A stretch of DNA of 16,152 nucleotides, taken from the NCBI GenBank assembly GCA_903927415.1, contig CAIYMZ010000148.1, positions 1 to 16,152 on the forward strand. The letters are read 5' to 3'. Numbering within the stretch: position 1 is the first letter of the stretch; every line of letters starts with the position of its first letter. The translations under genes were made by a program, and so were the position numbers. The notes beneath the pieces were generated by a model. The model was given only the letters and a program-made list of their open reading frames with translations. It did not search any database and was not told the DNA's origin. The stretch comes from an uncultured Alphaproteobacteria bacterium. Lineage in GTDB: Bacteria; Pseudomonadota; Alphaproteobacteria; Rickettsiales; UBA1997. Shown one piece after another: positions 15,444 to 16,152 of the stretch.

Positions 15444-16152
15444 TTAGCTCAGGGTTTTTAAGTAATTTAGAATTTCTTGATCAATTTTTTGTACCTCGAC
15501 CGCCACGCTTAAGCTATCCAAAAATTCTTTTAGAATTTCGTGATAATTTTGATCGAGAGAGAGTGCCTGATTAAAAGCCTCTTGGTAGTTTTCTGCCTGC
15601 AAAGATTTTTCAATTTTAACAATTATTCCATCGATACTGTTAGGATTTTTTCCATCGATTCTTCGGACAACAATCAGCTTTGAAAAATTACGACGAATTC
15701 TTGCAACAATTCCGGGATCAGGATTCTTATTTTCATTGATGACTAGTTCTGGAATTAGAGAAGAGAAGGATTGGCTCAATTTTTCCTGAGCAAAAAAATT
15801 GAGCAGTAATGGTTTTAATTTTGTAATTTTATTTTGCAGATTTTCATCAGATGCAACGAGCAATTCAAAAGTTTTTAACTCTTCTTCCCACGGGTTTCCT
15901 GAAAAAATATTTTGCCGCAAATCAACATAGGTAAAAATCATTTTGCCGATTTTTTCCTGATTTTTATATTTCAAAATTTCACTTTTTAACTCTTGAATCT
16001 GACTTCTTAAATCTTCGATTTGTATCTGATTTTTTAACAGCATTTGATAGACAAACTCCGCGCCCTTCTCCTTAAGCTCATTCATCGTCATATCCGATAA
16101 ATCGTCGGCTCCAGAATGATTTTTATATTCATCAGCAAGATCAAATATTTCA
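15444..16152 (-). CDS. Mitofilin-like (COG4223) protein, N-terminus beyond window edge
   Basis: The frame is open from the right edge (it reads EIFDLADEYKNH before the internal Met at 16091), so the gene starts outside the window and about 236 codons are seen. The visible part has a coiled-coil-like stretch (IQIEDLRSQIQELKSEILKY), then LRQNIFSGNPWEEEL and a C-terminal pattern around IVARIRRNFSKLIVVRRIDG and AENYQEAFNQALSL. These match the C-terminal helical region of alphaproteobacterial mitofilin/Mic60-like proteins in order and position. The expected N-terminal membrane helix is not in view. The family is linked to inner-membrane shaping and outer-membrane contacts. Immediate linkage to the HemY-like gene supports the call, since hem genes, mitofilin and hemY cluster in this class. 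Using 16091 as the start would wrongly shorten it. Confidence 0.75.
   Translation of the reverse strand, partial: EIFDLADEYKNHSGADDLSDMTMNELKEKGAEFVYQMLLKNQIQIEDLRSQIQELKSEILKYKNQEKIGKMIFTYVDLRQNIFSGNPWEEELKTFELLVASDENLQNKITKLKPLLLNFFAQEKLSQSFSSLIPELVINENKNPDPGIVARIRRNFSKLIVVRRIDGKNPNSIDGIIVKIEKSLQAENYQEAFNQALSLDQNYHEILKEFLDSLSVAVEVQKIDQEILNYLKTLS

Overview
The window is 16.2 kb of AT-rich bacterial DNA with every recognisable gene on the minus strand, so transcription runs from the right edge to the left. The gene set suggests an alphaproteobacterium: a mitofilin-like COG4223 protein next to an alphaproteobacterial-type HemY TPR protein, followed by dapD, class 2 pyrD, type I glnA and carAB. 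The low GC, TTG/GTG starts, long homopolymers and REP-like palindromes inserted inside a gene resemble host-associated lineages such as Rickettsiales or Holosporales relatives. The exact taxon cannot be fixed from sequence reading alone.

Layout in the direction of transcription. (1) 16152-11532: mitofilin-like protein (N-terminus beyond the edge), HemY-like TPR protein, dapD (lysine/cell-wall precursor), an unrecognised five-helix membrane protein, and pyrD (pyrimidine synthesis). Gaps are 1-8 bp or short overlaps, so this is one operon-like run. (2) 11531-11293: a 239-bp non-coding leader holding a possible weak terminator and a hairpin bracketed by 8-bp direct repeats. (3) 11292-9868: glnA, closed by a very strong intrinsic-terminator hairpin at 9815-9862. 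(4) 9790-5217: carA and carB, separated by 65 bp that holds another palindrome. (5) 5216-151: a urea/guanidine-carboxylase-type biotin enzyme split into two reading frames, a small cupin, and an AllH/DUF2877 protein, joined to each other and to carB by 0-bp spacing or 4-bp overlaps. (6) 150-1: a REP-like repeat cluster and the window edge.

The central theme is nitrogen and carbamoyl chemistry. GlnA makes glutamine, CarA takes its amide, and CarB makes carbamoyl phosphate, which feeds pyrimidines (with PyrD) and arginine. Downstream in the same apparent transcript lies a carboxylase for a urea-like substrate, together with a protein of the AllH family, known from oxamate carbamoyltransferase. 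No allophanate hydrolase or partner carbamoyltransferase subunits are visible, so the real substrate is open.

The most notable observations are: (a) a 102-bp REPIN-like pair of inverted repeats inserted exactly in frame in carA, adding 34 residues at the linker between its two domains; (b) a frame break in the carboxylase at a seven-A run in the middle of a conserved domain; (c) a 27-bp tandem palindrome adding a 9-residue repeat to the DUF2877 protein; and (d) a strong terminator placed between glnA and carA with almost no room for a separate carA promoter.
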